Shown here piece after piece: positions 18,022-26,920 of a stretch of DNA of 64,000 nt. Source of the stretch: Maridesulfovibrio sp. (GTDB lineage Bacteria; Desulfobacterota; Desulfovibrionia; Desulfovibrionales; Desulfovibrionaceae); contig NZ_OY780933.1 in NCBI RefSeq assembly GCF_963676065.1, positions 2,458,122 through 2,522,121 of the forward strand. The letters are read 5' to 3'. The translations under genes and the position numbers were made by a program. A model generated the notes under the pieces. It had not been told where the DNA came from. It saw nothing but the letters and a program-made list of their open reading frames with translations, and searched no databases. The stretch's first letter is position 1. The number at the start of each line of letters is the position of its first letter.

Positions 18022-18678
18022 AGTAATGGGGTTGTTATTTGTTTGAAGGGAACAGTCTTTTTTCGGTCAGGAAGGAATGTTGGTGAACGTTTAGCTGCAA
18101 AACATTTAGTAATGACAGTCTTTAAAAAATGACCGGCGGTCAGTATTTGTCCACAAAACGGTGTGTCCTTAATTCGATAAAAGGCTGCAAGGCTGGATGG
18201 TAAGTGTTGAACTCTCGTCCATTCGTAGCGAAATGGGATCGCTAAGTTGCCTGAAAGGCCGATCTGGATGAATCTATATTCGAAAGCTTTAATGGGAAGC
18301 GTATTGCGTAACTTCGTTACGGCGTTATACTCAATAACAGTAAAAAAGATTACTGTACTGGTGTTTGCGTACAACAAAAGTTTTTACTTTAGAAGACTTA
18401 GATTTCATTTTATAGTAAATGCCCACTTTGTCGCTGCAGCAGGCATAGTCACGGATTTATCGGTTAAATCTATGAATAAGTATCAAGTGTTACTTGAGCC
18501 ATGCTTGAATGATAGAAGCTCTGCACGCGGCAGGACTTAACTAATATGCGTTAATTTTGCGGAACGTACAACTACAATACAAGGTGCAGCTAGGGCGATA
18601 AAAAACGGCTGCGGCGCCTTAAACATAAAAGAGCGCGCAGCCGGAATTATTGAACAAGGAATGTAAATTGATTATTCG
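18022..18678. other. 657-bp gene-poor interval upstream of the YkvI-dehydrogenase operon
   Basis: No convincing gene is seen. It should hold the promoter of the minus-strand operon starting at 18021 and, at its right end, the terminator of the flavodoxin-like reductase gene (18601-18645). A short palindrome, GTAAC-TTC-GTTAC, lies near 18306. Reading frames of about 100 codons exist on both strands but have no family signature, poor start contexts and basic, unstructured translations, so they are left out. Confidence 0.5.
18601..18645 (-). terminator. Rho-independent terminator of the flavodoxin-like reductase gene
   Basis: Read on the minus strand, a GC-rich stem pairs CGGCTGCGCGC (18643-18633) with GCGCCGCAGCCG (18617-18606), with one bulged base, and is followed by TTTTTT. 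It lies about 35 bp after the stop at 18679. Confidence 0.8.
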
Positions 18679-19299
18679 TTAGCGGATAAAGCTCATTTTG
18701 ATTTTTGCTTCCTGTTCGGGAAAGGGTACTGTTCCTTTTGCTGCATCTATACACTTGAGCAGCCATGCCATATTGCGTCCCAGAACTCGCATAATCTGTA
18801 ACCCTTCAACATCCTGCTGCGCTTCTTCAGCTTTATTGCCGTGGATTGTATTCCAGTAATTTGAAGAAACTATGGGCATCTGGGCGATAGTAAAGTATTT
18901 ATTGAGCCGATCAAAAGCAGCGCTGTTACCACATCTGCGGCTACTGCTTATGGCTGCTGCCGGCTTAAAGGCATATGGTCCTGCTTTGTGGAAGAACATC
19001 CGGTCGAGAAAGCCGCATACTGATGCATTCGGTCCGGCAAAGTAGACAGGAGTACCTACAATAAATCCGTCAGCATCTTTTAAAAGGTCAATACCTTCAT
19101 TTACCTTGTCGTCTTTAATGACACAATATCCCGTCTTTGCGCATCCCATACACGCAGTGCATCCTTTAATTCCTTCTTTGCCGATATGCAGCATAGTGCT
19201 ATCGATTCCCTGTTCTTTCAGTTCATCAGCAATTGCGTCCAGTGCAACTCGGGTACATCCGTTCTCGTGGGGGCTTCCGTTCAATAGTAGAACATTCAT
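18679..19299 (-). CDS. Flavodoxin-family NAD(P)H-dependent oxidoreductase
   Basis: A 206-residue FMN reductase-like protein. MNVLLLNGSPHENGCTRVAL gives the phosphate loop that binds FMN (GSPHENGCT). GCTACMGCAKTGYCVIKDD carries a small Cys cluster typical of the iron-sulfur-flavoprotein-like branch, and DADGFIVGTPVYFAGPNASV binds the flavin ring. I chose ATG 19299, which follows AAAGGGA; an upstream frame to 19335 has no ribosome-binding site. It is monocistronic with its own terminator. Substrate unknown. Confidence 0.85.
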   Translation of the reverse strand: MNVLLLNGSPHENGCTRVALDAIADELKEQGIDSTMLHIGKEGIKGCTACMGCAKTGYCVIKDDKVNEGIDLLKDADGFIVGTPVYFAGPNASVCGFLDRMFFHKAGPYAFKPAAAISSSRRCGNSAAFDRLNKYFTIAQMPIVSSNYWNTIHGNKAEEAQQDVEGLQIMRVLGRNMAWLLKCIDAAKGTVPFPEQEAKIKMSFIR

Positions 19300-19601
19300 T
19301 GTATTTCCCTTTAGGTAATAGTTTTTACTACGCATTGTCAGCGCGGTTAATGTTTATAGGAGGGCATATGTTCCCGTCCGAAGAAACATGGCGGTTCATT
19401 AATAATATAGAATTGCCTTGAAAGCAGTTTGATTCTCTCAGGAAGAGCTTGATCGTTAAACACGGTGATGGTGGATATTTTTGGCGTTTATGTCAATATG
19501 ATGAATTTAATGAATATTATCGACATTAAAAGTTACGTGATTTATTTTCGGTTTAGGTTATTTGTGTTTAATTTTATTATAGCCACGTATAAGGAGGCTT
19601 C
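19300..19601. other. 302-bp divergent intergenic region
   Basis: Lies between the flavodoxin-like reductase gene (-) and the choloylglycine-hydrolase-family gene (+), so both promoters are expected here. The right half is AT-rich (TTATTTTCGGTTTAGG and TTAATTTTATTATAG). AAGGAGG at about 19591-19597 is the ribosome-binding site of the next gene. No gene or strong repeat seen. Confidence 0.4.
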
Positions 19602-20678
19602 ATGTTTCGTATTCTATTTTTACTTGTTCTGATAGCTGTGTTCTTTTCGTCCCCGGCCAGTGCCTGCACTGATTTTATCGTTAAAGCCAAGGACGGTAGT
19701 GTGGTAAATGGTCGGTCCATGGATTTTGCAATTATTGATAAGGCTCAAGTAACTGTTTACCCCCGGGGAAAGCAGTGGATTTCCGAAGCACCGAATGACC
19801 GCGAAGGGCTTAAATGGAAACAGCGCTATGGTTTTGTTGCTTTTTCTGTGCTTGGACTGGAAAAATCATCAGACGGTATGAATGAAAAAGGTCTTTCAGC
19901 AAAATTCCTGTGGCTGCCTTCTGTGGGGTATCAGACTGTCCCCAAAGGCAAAGAGGATATAGCTCTTGATGCGACCCTCGTACCCGATTGGATTTTAGGT
20001 AATTTCAGCTCCGTGGCTGAGGTAAAAGAAGCTCTTCCAAAGGTTCTGGTCTGGGGTAATGAACTCGTGGGGCTGGGGTCAGTTCCGGTACTGCACGTCG
20101 CCGTTCATGATGCCGCCGGTAACAGCATTGTGGCTGAATGGATCGACGGCAAGTTGAATCTCTACGATAATCCTCTGGGTATCATGACAAATGAACCTCC
20201 TTTACCAGAACAGTGGGCGAATCTGCGTAACTATGTCAACCTTTCCCCCATGATGCAAAAACCGCTTAAGCTTGAGGGCATGAGTGTTAACCAAACAGGT
20301 AATGGTTCAGGGTTGCTAGGTCTTCCCGGTGATTGCACTCCGCCTTCTCGTTTTGTGCGTACAGCTATTCTCAGGCAGTTTGCTTATAAACCTGAAAACA
20401 GTGCGGAGGCCATCATATTTGCCCGCCATCTGCTGGAACAGGTTTATGTCATGAAGGGAATCAGCCGGGATAAAACACCTCAGGGCGAGGCAGCTGATTA
20501 TACTCAGTGGACGGCCATTGAAGACCTGACTAACCGTGTAATTTATTTTGCTGATTACGATGACCAGACACTTCGTGCTGTTGACCTCAAAAAAATTGAT
20601 TTCACGCGAGGCGATTATAAGCCGCTCCCTGTTGCTAAGCCTTCCGGCAATGCAATTAAGGATGTGACACCACATTAG
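19602..20678 (+). CDS. Exported linear-amide C-N hydrolase (choloylglycine hydrolase / penicillin V acylase family)
   Basis: A 358-residue Ntn-hydrolase. The signal peptide (residues about 1-22, FSSPASA) is followed at once by Cys (CTDFIVKAKDGSVVNGRSMDF), which becomes the N-terminal nucleophile after cleavage. The Arg and Asp of GRSMDF and the Asn-containing GMNEKGLSAKFLW are the expected active-site stretches. Family members hydrolyse bile salts, penicillin V or acyl-homoserine lactones. In a free-living sulfate reducer, an acyl-homoserine-lactone acylase or a cell-wall amide role is more plausible than bile-salt hydrolysis, but this is inference. AAGGAGG precedes the ATG. Confidence 0.87.
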   Translation: MFRILFLLVLIAVFFSSPASACTDFIVKAKDGSVVNGRSMDFAIIDKAQVTVYPRGKQWISEAPNDREGLKWKQRYGFVAFSVLGLEKSSDGMNEKGLSAKFLWLPSVGYQTVPKGKEDIALDATLVPDWILGNFSSVAEVKEALPKVLVWGNELVGLGSVPVLHVAVHDAAGNSIVAEWIDGKLNLYDNPLGIMTNEPPLPEQWANLRNYVNLSPMMQKPLKLEGMSVNQTGNGSGLLGLPGDCTPPSRFVRTAILRQFAYKPENSAEAIIFARHLLEQVYVMKGISRDKTPQGEAADYTQWTAIEDLTNRVIYFADYDDQTLRAVDLKKIDFTRGDYKPLPVAKPSGNAIKDVTPH

Positions 20679-20892
20679 CAAGTTTGCAAAGATTCTAATT
20701 AATGGCCGGTCCGGCTTTCTTCGGACAGCGATGTCTTATGAAAAGAGGGCAATAACAAGTGCGTATGCCGGGCCTGCCATTTTGCTTCCGCAATGAACGG
20801 TGGGAACCACGTTCATGATACCACGATTCTCCCCGGAGTTAATTTTGGGCGCGGATGTGTTGTCGGGTGTGATATAGAAACCCTTCGCAACG

Positions 20893-21339
20893 CTAGCCGC
20901 TAAATTGCATGACAATTTCAGGGTGTCCCGTATGGTCATCAGTCTTTTCTTGTACAATTTCAAATCCGCATTTTTTGTAAAACTCAATGCTGGCCGGATT
21001 CTCTTTATAGACAGTAAGAGTTAGATTGTTGTGGAGTTGTTTGGCTTTTGAGATCAACTTTCTGCCAATGCCTTTTCTCTGCATTTCGGGTGAAACAAAT
21101 ATTGCTGCTATGGTATTATTGTATAAAGAAATAAACCCGTGCGGCTTACCTTCTTTTTCAATAACGTACGTGTCGCTTGCAGGTATGTAAGTTTCCCGCA
21201 TGTCATTGACTTTAGATTTCCAAAATTCGATTGGAATAAAATCATGCGCTTTTATTGATGCTTCCAGCCAGATTGTAATTATCCGGTCCATGTCTTTTTC
21301 GTTAAATTTGCGTATCATCGTACTTATTTTCATGTTCAC
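20893..21339 (-). CDS. GNAT-family N-acetyltransferase
   Basis: A 148-residue acetyltransferase. FVSPEMQRKGIGRKLISKAK is the acetyl-CoA pyrophosphate loop (Q/RxxGxG/A), and LTLTVYKENPASIEFYKKCGF is the usual C-terminal motif. It resembles the YjaB/PA4866-like group. The GTG at 21339 overlaps the stop of the upstream binding-protein gene (GTGA); ATG 21333 or 21318 could be used instead. Substrate unknown. Confidence 0.85.
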   Translation of the reverse strand: MNMKISTMIRKFNEKDMDRIITIWLEASIKAHDFIPIEFWKSKVNDMRETYIPASDTYVIEKEGKPHGFISLYNNTIAAIFVSPEMQRKGIGRKLISKAKQLHNNLTLTVYKENPASIEFYKKCGFEIVQEKTDDHTGHPEIVMQFSG

Positions 21340-22091
21340 TTAAAGTATTTTTCTATAAGCTGTTCTTTTGCGCCTGAAGCCAATACTTCATCTAATGATT
21401 CCTGTATGCTGGATATAATACTGGCTGAAGTGTCTTTGTTTGCAACCATGTAGTAACCACCTTCTTCAGAGACTAAATACGCAGCTTCAAGTTCTGAAAA
21501 ATCGTGCCCCATATTTTTCAGTTGATAGGCTGTTTCCAACGGATCACCTGGAATAAGGTCGACTCTTTTTTTGAATAACATTTTTAATAAGCTCTCTGAA
21601 TTGCTTACTAAAGAATAATGGTCTGTATGAATGTTATTTGCGATGAAAAATTGTTCAATTGATCCCCCCAACTGTACTCCAGTACGGTATTTTTTGAGAT
21701 CTTGCTTATCTTTAATTTGTATATCTGTTCGCTCTTTTAATTTAAAAAGATACACTCTTCTAGCTTGCATAGGACCAATCCACGCATAATGCGCTTTGCG
21801 TTGCGGGATAAGCGCTACAGATAAGAGCATGGTGTTTGGATATTTTTGTACAGTTTTCATGGCCCGTTTAAAAGGGTACATTACAAGCTTATATTTAATG
21901 TGAGTTCTTTTTAACGCGGCTTCTATCAATTCTGTATTGATCCCAACAATCTCATTATCCTTTTTAAAATTATATGGCGGCCAGTTATCTACTAAAATAG
22001 TAATTTTTTGAGCATCAGCGGTTCTTGCCATGCCCAAAAATAGAATGGTTATTAAAAATATGAAATATTTCATAATACATTTGCAGCTCAT
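21336..22091 (-). CDS. Solitary periplasmic solute-binding protein, SBP_bac_3 type
   Basis: A 251-residue exported protein with a signal peptide (MKYFIFLITILFLGMARTADA). The mature part starts QKITILVDNWPPYNFKKDNEIVG and contains HIKYKLVMYPFKRAMKTVQ and IIPG-like DLIPGDPLETAYQL, all typical of amino-acid-type binding proteins. I chose ATG 22091, preceded by AAGGGGAAAGA; the frame is open to 22109. It is coupled to a GNAT gene by a 4-bp overlap and has no ABC permease partner. Confidence 0.8.
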   Translation of the reverse strand: MSCKCIMKYFIFLITILFLGMARTADAQKITILVDNWPPYNFKKDNEIVGINTELIEAALKRTHIKYKLVMYPFKRAMKTVQKYPNTMLLSVALIPQRKAHYAWIGPMQARRVYLFKLKERTDIQIKDKQDLKKYRTGVQLGGSIEQFFIANNIHTDHYSLVSNSESLLKMLFKKRVDLIPGDPLETAYQLKNMGHDFSELEAAYLVSEEGGYYMVANKDTSASIISSIQESLDEVLASGAKEQLIEKYFK

Positions 22092-22479
22092 TCTTTCCCC
22101 TTCAATCAAATTGCTTCACGTGCATGTTATAATTGAATAACATTTTTTAATATTATGTATAGATCTGATCAAAATAATTTTGAAGTGTGATTTTGTAGCA
22201 GAATAGTGGTGTACGGGTGGTTGAAAAGTATTTTCAACGGTTGTGTTTATATATTAACACGACAATTCTTTTGCATCAATAAACAGAATGAAAATGAAAT
22301 ATTTCAATTGTCGGTCATCAGTCCGTGGAGCTGGTGACGAGATGTCTATGGAAATGCGGCCAAACAGAGTTTAATTGTAACGACATTAAGGTTAAGCAGA
22401 TTGTGCTTGAAGCGAAATTAAAGCATAGTACTATTAAGCTCGCTAAGCTGTTTATAGTATTCCCTTCAGGAGGTTGAAC
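22092..22479. other. 388-bp divergent intergenic region with a palindrome
   Basis: Sits between a binding-protein gene (-) and a ZIP transporter gene (+). It contains an 8-bp perfect inverted repeat GTTGAAAA-GTA-TTTTCAAC (22220-22238), then GTGTT...AACAC arms about 10 bp further on. These could be operator sites, for example for metal control of the ZIP gene, but no known consensus is matched. The strong AGGAGG at 22468-22473 belongs to the ZIP gene. Confidence 0.35.
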
Positions 22480-23289
22480 GTGGATTATTTTATGACCCTT
22501 TCGCCAGTTGTACAGGCTCTGATAGCTACCTTATTTACCTGGGGATTAACCGCTCTCGGAGCAGCGGTGGTGTTCATCGGCAAGGATATAAGTAAACGTA
22601 CGTTGGATATCATGCTCGGTTTTGCCGCAGGGGTGATGATTGCCGCCAGTTACTGGTCTCTGCTTGCTCCGGCTATTGAAATGAGTGAACATCTGGGACC
22701 GTTCAAGTTTGTGCCGGCAGCGGTTGGTTTCATTATGGGGGCAGTGTTTTTGCGACTTGTGGATAAATTTTTACCGCACCTGCATATCAATGCTCCGCGT
22801 TCGGAGGCGGAAGGGGTTGATACCAACTGGAACAGCTCCATCCTGTTGGTGCTCGCCATCACTTTACATAACATCCCGGAAGGGCTGGCTGTTGGTGTAG
22901 CCTTCGGGGCTGTCGGTGCCGGATATGATACAGCATCCATCGGCGGAGCCATAGCACTTGCCATAGGTATAGGAATCCAGAATTTTCCGGAAGGAACTGC
23001 GGTTTCTGTCCCCCTGCGCCGGATCGGTTTTTCGCGGACTAAGAGTTTCATATACGGGCAGGCGTCAGGACTTGTGGAGCCAATAGCCGGGGTTATCGGT
23101 GCGGCGGCAGTCATTATTGCCAGACCCATTCTGCCTTACGCGCTGGCCTTTGCCGCCGGAGCCATGATTTTTGTTGTGGTGGAGGAGGTTGTGCCGGAAT
23201 CGCAGGCTTCCGGTTACGGAGACCAGGCGACCATGGGCTGTATCCTCGGGTTTGCTGTGATGATGACCCTTGATGTAGCGCTGGGATAG
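22480..23289 (+). CDS. ZIP-family metal transporter
   Basis: A 269-residue, eight-TM transporter of the ZupT/GufA type. TM4 and TM5 hold the binuclear metal site: LAITLHNIPEGLAVGVAFG (HNxPEG) and GIGIQNFPEGTAVSVPLR (QNFPEG). A His-rich loop (LPHLHINAPR) lies between TM3 and TM4. It imports Zn2+ and possibly other divalent metals. I chose GTG 22480, 6 bp after AGGAGG. A TTG two codons upstream overlaps that site. Confidence 0.88.
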   Translation: MDYFMTLSPVVQALIATLFTWGLTALGAAVVFIGKDISKRTLDIMLGFAAGVMIAASYWSLLAPAIEMSEHLGPFKFVPAAVGFIMGAVFLRLVDKFLPHLHINAPRSEAEGVDTNWNSSILLVLAITLHNIPEGLAVGVAFGAVGAGYDTASIGGAIALAIGIGIQNFPEGTAVSVPLRRIGFSRTKSFIYGQASGLVEPIAGVIGAAAVIIARPILPYALAFAAGAMIFVVVEEVVPESQASGYGDQATMGCILGFAVMMTLDVALG

Positions 23290-23298
23290 GCTGTCAGT

Positions 23299-23913
23299 TT
23301 ACTGTTCGGTCATCGCAAGCTTGAGCCCAATAGTAGCGAATACAACTGCGAAAGAGCGTTGCAGCCAGCGGATTGTATTAGGAGATCGAGTAACATATTG
23401 ACGCACGCTGGTTGCAGAAAGTCCATAAAGGACGAACACGATGAGTGTCATCAGCATAAATATCAGGCTCAATATAATCAGGTTTAAAGTTGGGGATACA
23501 GCGTTTGCCGGTACAAAGAGTGGTAGAAAAGCAAGAAAGAAAATTGAAAGTTTAGGATTAAGGATATTGATCAGGAATCCGCGCTTGGCAATTTGGAGCA
23601 GGTGTTGATCTTTGCCGGACTCATCGAATTTCAGGATACCATTTTCCTTCCAGGTCGCCCATGCCAGATAAAGCAGGTAGGCTGCTCCGGTATACTTAAT
23701 TAATTGAAAGCCTACTGCGCTTATGTGAAGGAGAAACGACAAGCCTAGAGTGGATGCTACCAAGTGGGGAATTATTCCAGCTGTGCAGCCTATTGCTGCG
23801 GACAGACTTGCTTTTTTACCAAGAAAAAGTCCGTTTGAAACGGTGTAAATTACACCGGTCCCCGGTACGAGAACAACAACCAATGCAGTCAAAAGGAATT
23901 CAAGGCTTATCAA
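23299..23913 (-). CDS. LysE-family translocator
   Basis: A 204-residue exporter with six hydrophobic segments. It has VLVPGTGVIYTVSNGLFLGKK in TM1-loop and GFLINILNPKLSIFFLAFLPLFV in the middle, which are the RhtB/LysE signatures (PGP-like loop and NPK). It begins with TTG, 6 bp after AGGAGC. Members export amino acids or homoserine lactones. It lies just left of the first maf remnant (23981-24040), so it is either the last chromosomal gene or the first cargo gene. Confidence 0.85.
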   Translation of the reverse strand: MISLEFLLTALVVVLVPGTGVIYTVSNGLFLGKKASLSAAIGCTAGIIPHLVASTLGLSFLLHISAVGFQLIKYTGAAYLLYLAWATWKENGILKFDESGKDQHLLQIAKRGFLINILNPKLSIFFLAFLPLFVPANAVSPTLNLIILSLIFMLMTLIVFVLYGLSATSVRQYVTRSPNTIRWLQRSFAVVFATIGLKLAMTEQ

Positions 23914-23980
23914 ACGAGTGCTCCTAAATTATATGTTTGAGGTTATTTCAATATAAGCACGTTTTAAATTGAGAAAAGGG

Positions 23981-24040
23981 GCAATTCCCCGGAACATTAA
24001 ATTCCACTGAACCGGAGTTTCGATTACCCGTGCAAGGGGC
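23981..24040 (-). repeat. Displaced maf 3'-end remnant R1 (diverged, type B)
   Basis: Read on the minus strand this encodes LPLARVIETPVQWNLMFRG, which lines up with the C-terminus of Maf at 34780 (LPLAKVIETLVSYGVIIPG). DNA identity is strongest with remnant R2 (GTTCAGTGG and TGTTCCGGGGAA shared). Same orientation as intact maf. It is not a gene; it marks the left end of the maf-linked array as far as I can see it. Confidence 0.7.
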
Positions 24041-24081
24041 AATTAAAATGTTTGTTGAACAAGAAAAATATTAATGTCTTG

Positions 24082-24495
24082 TTAATCTATATTTTCTACG
24101 GGAAGCCGGTCGAATTTAGGCAAATTCTCCAGTTCAGAGTCCCAATTGGCTTTATTTGCGATAAATATGTGAGCATCCGCTCTGATAGGTATCTCACTGT
24201 CGAGGCTGCCCGCAGGAACAACAAGAAGGGTGCCATCCATTTGAATATTAGGAAGAGCCGACCCGCAAGTGCTGCAAAAACTCTTTATATGACCTGTTGA
24301 ATTGAAGTTGAATGTCTTTATTTCCTCTTCCCCGGCCAGCCATCTCAACTTGGCCGTGGAGGAAAACAAATTCGCGGCATGGGCAGATCCTGTGTCTTTA
24401 CGGCATCGTTCGCAATGACAAAGGAAAAAATTATCAAAATCTCCTTCCACCTCAAAGGCGACCTTGCCGCACAGGCATGTTCCTGTATGTTTCAT
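24082..24495 (-). CDS. GFA / CENP-V domain protein
   Basis: A 137-residue zinc protein of the glutathione-dependent formaldehyde-activating enzyme family. Metal-binding Cys groups are visible: HTGTCLCGKVAFEVEG, FLCHCERCRKDTGSAHAA and SFCSTCGSALP. Most members are not true formaldehyde-activating enzymes, so the function is unknown. AGGAGG precedes the ATG. First gene of the cargo block between maf remnants R1 and R2. Confidence 0.88.
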   Translation of the reverse strand: MKHTGTCLCGKVAFEVEGDFDNFFLCHCERCRKDTGSAHAANLFSSTAKLRWLAGEEEIKTFNFNSTGHIKSFCSTCGSALPNIQMDGTLLVVPAGSLDSEIPIRADAHIFIANKANWDSELENLPKFDRLPVENID

Positions 24496-24824
24496 TATGC
24501 CTCCTGTCAGGGCACGTCTTTTCTCGGGATTGTTTCAGCTATAGATTAATCTCAATATGGACTATACCATTCAGCATATCAAGTGGGATTTTGCTAAGGA
24601 CCACATCCTGATTTAGTTTTTTAGCCGTATGGCGAATTGTGCGGCGCCGCAAAGGCCTTACTGGTTTTTAAAATTAGGAATTTGGCTAAGAGTTTGGTTG
24701 TAAAACGGGCTAATTGAATGCTTTGCTTTTATGTTAATATTTCCTTATAGTTAATAAGATATTTTCTATGGTTATTCTGTGAAATATTTGAGAACCTGAG
24801 CTAACTTTTTTAGAGTATATCGAT
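24496..24824. other. 329-bp intergenic stretch in cargo block 1
   Basis: Divergent region between the GFA gene (-) and the transglutaminase-like gene (+). It is AT-rich to the right (ATGTTAATATTTCCTTATAG), where a promoter for the + gene is likely. A short GC palindrome (GCGGCGCCGC) lies near 24640. No gene seen. Confidence 0.4.
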
Positions 24825-25421
24825 ATGGATTACAAAATGATGGTGCAATATTTGGAATGTTCAAAATATATCGATTTTAATGAAAGTGGTGTGCAACGAC
24901 TTTTAGAATCGCTGGAACTATCAGGTCTGGAAGACGAGCATATAGCAAAAAAATGTTTTGAATGGGTCCGTGATAATGTCAGGCATAGTTCCGATTATGA
25001 AATGAACCCGGTAACGTGTAAGGCTTCGGACGTCCTTAGATACAGAACTGGCTATTGCTTTGCCAAGAGTCATCTTCTGGTTGCTCTTCTCAGGGCTTCT
25101 AAAATTCCTGCTGGTCTTTGTTATCAGCGCTTGAGCCTAAAAGGTGATGGGGCCCCATTTTGTCTGCATGGTCTCGTTGCAGTATATTTAAAAAAATATG
25201 GTTGGTATCGAATAGATCCACGGGGTAATAAAATAGGTATTGACGCACAATTTAATGCTCCGATTGAACAACTCGCCTTTACACTTTCATTAAAAGAAGA
25301 AGCTGATTTACCTGAAATCTGGCCTGAGCCTCATCCCTTGGTTGTTCAAGTGCTGGAAACGTATAATACTTATGATGCCGTGTATGATAATTTACCGGAT
25401 ATTGAGCTTATTTCTCTTTGA
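24825..25421 (+). CDS. Transglutaminase-like domain protein
   Basis: A 198-residue cytosolic protein of the transglutaminase-like superfamily. The catalytic triad is visible in order: Cys in YRTGYCFAKSHLLVALLRA, His in FCLHGLVAVYL, Asp in WYRIDPRGNK. Bacterial members usually act as cysteine proteases or amidases rather than cross-linkers. There is no clear ribosome-binding site before ATG 24825. It sits in the cargo block between R1 and R2; composition is more AT-rich than the flanking core genes. Confidence 0.83.
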   Translation: MDYKMMVQYLECSKYIDFNESGVQRLLESLELSGLEDEHIAKKCFEWVRDNVRHSSDYEMNPVTCKASDVLRYRTGYCFAKSHLLVALLRASKIPAGLCYQRLSLKGDGAPFCLHGLVAVYLKKYGWYRIDPRGNKIGIDAQFNAPIEQLAFTLSLKEEADLPEIWPEPHPLVVQVLETYNTYDAVYDNLPDIELISL

Positions 25422-25653
25422 TATGTATTACAATTTCCAACCTCTTTCCCGAAACGAAAATTCTTCAAGACCTCAGTTTTTCTATTACTGTCGCTAGTGG
25501 CAGATCTACTACGTTGTTTTTTCAAAACTACGGCAGCATTTATGGTGGTATTATAATTATTGTCATTGTGTCCTATGTTTAGTATGTGATTTGAAAATCA
25601 TGTAGTAGTTATCAGTGATTAACACTGATTAGTTGAATATGAGGTTGGCAGTG
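25422..25653. other. Intergenic stretch before the glycosyltransferase gene
   Basis: 232 bp, AT-rich, no gene seen. GAGG at 25642 places the ribosome-binding site for the ATG at 25654. Confidence 0.3.
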
Positions 25654-26868
25654 ATGAACTATATCGGAGCCTGTGCTATTGCCCGGGATGAAAACTATTT
25701 CATAGAGGAATGGATTCAATATCATGCAATGATTGGTGTTGAAAAATTTATTGTTTATGACAATGAGAGCAGGGTTCCCCTACGCGAAACATTGGCTGGA
25801 TATGTAAAGTGTGGATTGGTTCAACTGTATGAGATAAAAGGTATTTCTCCTCAGCAGCAAGCTTATCAGCATTGTCTTGATAATCATGGAGAGGAATTCA
25901 GGTGGCTGGCCTTTATTGATATTGATGAATTTATTGTTTTAAAAAAGAACGAGAATATTCATTCCTTTCTAACTTGCTATGAAGAGTATGCCGCCCTAGT
26001 AATGAATTGGGTCATGTTCGGTTCAAACGGATACGTCGATAATCCACCTCTCCCTATTTCTTTACATCTTAAAGAAATAGTGGATTACAAAATGCCTAGT
26101 TCAACGATTAAATCAATTGTGCAGCCCCAGTACGTGAAAGTGGCTAACTTGAGCCCTCATTTTTTCACCTACACCAGTGGAAAGTGCGCCGTTAATGAAC
26201 TCTATATTCCTGTTCACGGAAATAACTCCCCTCCAAGCGTGCAGCGTATTCAACTCAATCATTATATCTTCAGGGGGCAGCGTGAATACCAGAACAAAGT
26301 CAATCGGTGGCACTACAATCATACTGAAAGAGCTCATGAAAATCTTTGGGATGATTTTTTCAAGCATGTTTCATGTAAAAGAATAATTGATGATTCCATC
26401 TTTCCGGTTTCGATGAAGTTAAACAGGCTTATGAAGCTTGGCAGGCCGGAGTTCTTCGTAGACTTGAATAATCACGGTTTGAAATCAAAGGAATTATTTG
26501 CGGTAGTTGATGCTGTTTCCGAAGCCATGAATAGAACTAATTACGACCTTGCCTTAAAACTGATCGTCCTTGCGGAAATGCAAAATTATGAAGACTGTCT
26601 TATTTTGACGAAATTAAAGGCCGAAATTATGTTGCTCAAGGGAGAGGTTGAGCGGGCCGTAAATTTAGTCCAGAAGGTTCTGGAAAACGGATTTTGGTGG
26701 GAAGGTTACGTTGTTTTATTCTATTGTTATAAGTTTATGGGCAATGAAGTCCTGTGCAACAATATAAAATTGTATCTTAGGGATATGGTCAAAATTGCAG
26801 CAGGTCAGTCAGCTGAAGTACCTGAAACTGTAGCCTCTTTATTAGGGACGGCTTCATGTGTTAACTAG
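25654..26868 (+). CDS. Glycosyltransferase of the GT2/GT92-like group
   Basis: A 404-residue protein. IGACAIARDENYFIEEWIQYH and KFIVYDNESRVPLRETL are typical of the GT92/DUF23-like glycosyltransferases; FRWLAFIDIDEFIVLKK holds the DxD motif (DID). The C-terminal third (residues about 290-390) is helical and looks like TPR-type repeats (ALKLIVLAEMQNYEDCLILTKL region). I chose ATG 25654, 8 bp after GAGG; frames open further upstream lack a site. Likely modifies a surface glycan. Cargo of block 1. Confidence 0.83.
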   Translation: MNYIGACAIARDENYFIEEWIQYHAMIGVEKFIVYDNESRVPLRETLAGYVKCGLVQLYEIKGISPQQQAYQHCLDNHGEEFRWLAFIDIDEFIVLKKNENIHSFLTCYEEYAALVMNWVMFGSNGYVDNPPLPISLHLKEIVDYKMPSSTIKSIVQPQYVKVANLSPHFFTYTSGKCAVNELYIPVHGNNSPPSVQRIQLNHYIFRGQREYQNKVNRWHYNHTERAHENLWDDFFKHVSCKRIIDDSIFPVSMKLNRLMKLGRPEFFVDLNNHGLKSKELFAVVDAVSEAMNRTNYDLALKLIVLAEMQNYEDCLILTKLKAEIMLLKGEVERAVNLVQKVLENGFWWEGYVVLFYCYKFMGNEVLCNNIKLYLRDMVKIAAGQSAEVPETVASLLGTASCVN

Positions 26869-26920
26869 ATCGTCATAGGTTGGCTTTTATATTTGGGATG
26901 TTCACATTAGCGAGAATGAC

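Noticed and set aside
18018..18540. Reading frames of about 100-120 codons on both strands
   Set aside because: They overlap each other and the promoter region of the YkvI operon, lack ribosome-binding sites and show no recognisable domain.
20736..20987. An 83-codon minus-strand frame after the GNAT gene
   Set aside because: It overlaps the end of the GNAT gene in another frame. The non-overlapping part could be a fragment of a lost gene, but no family is recognisable, so it is not called.
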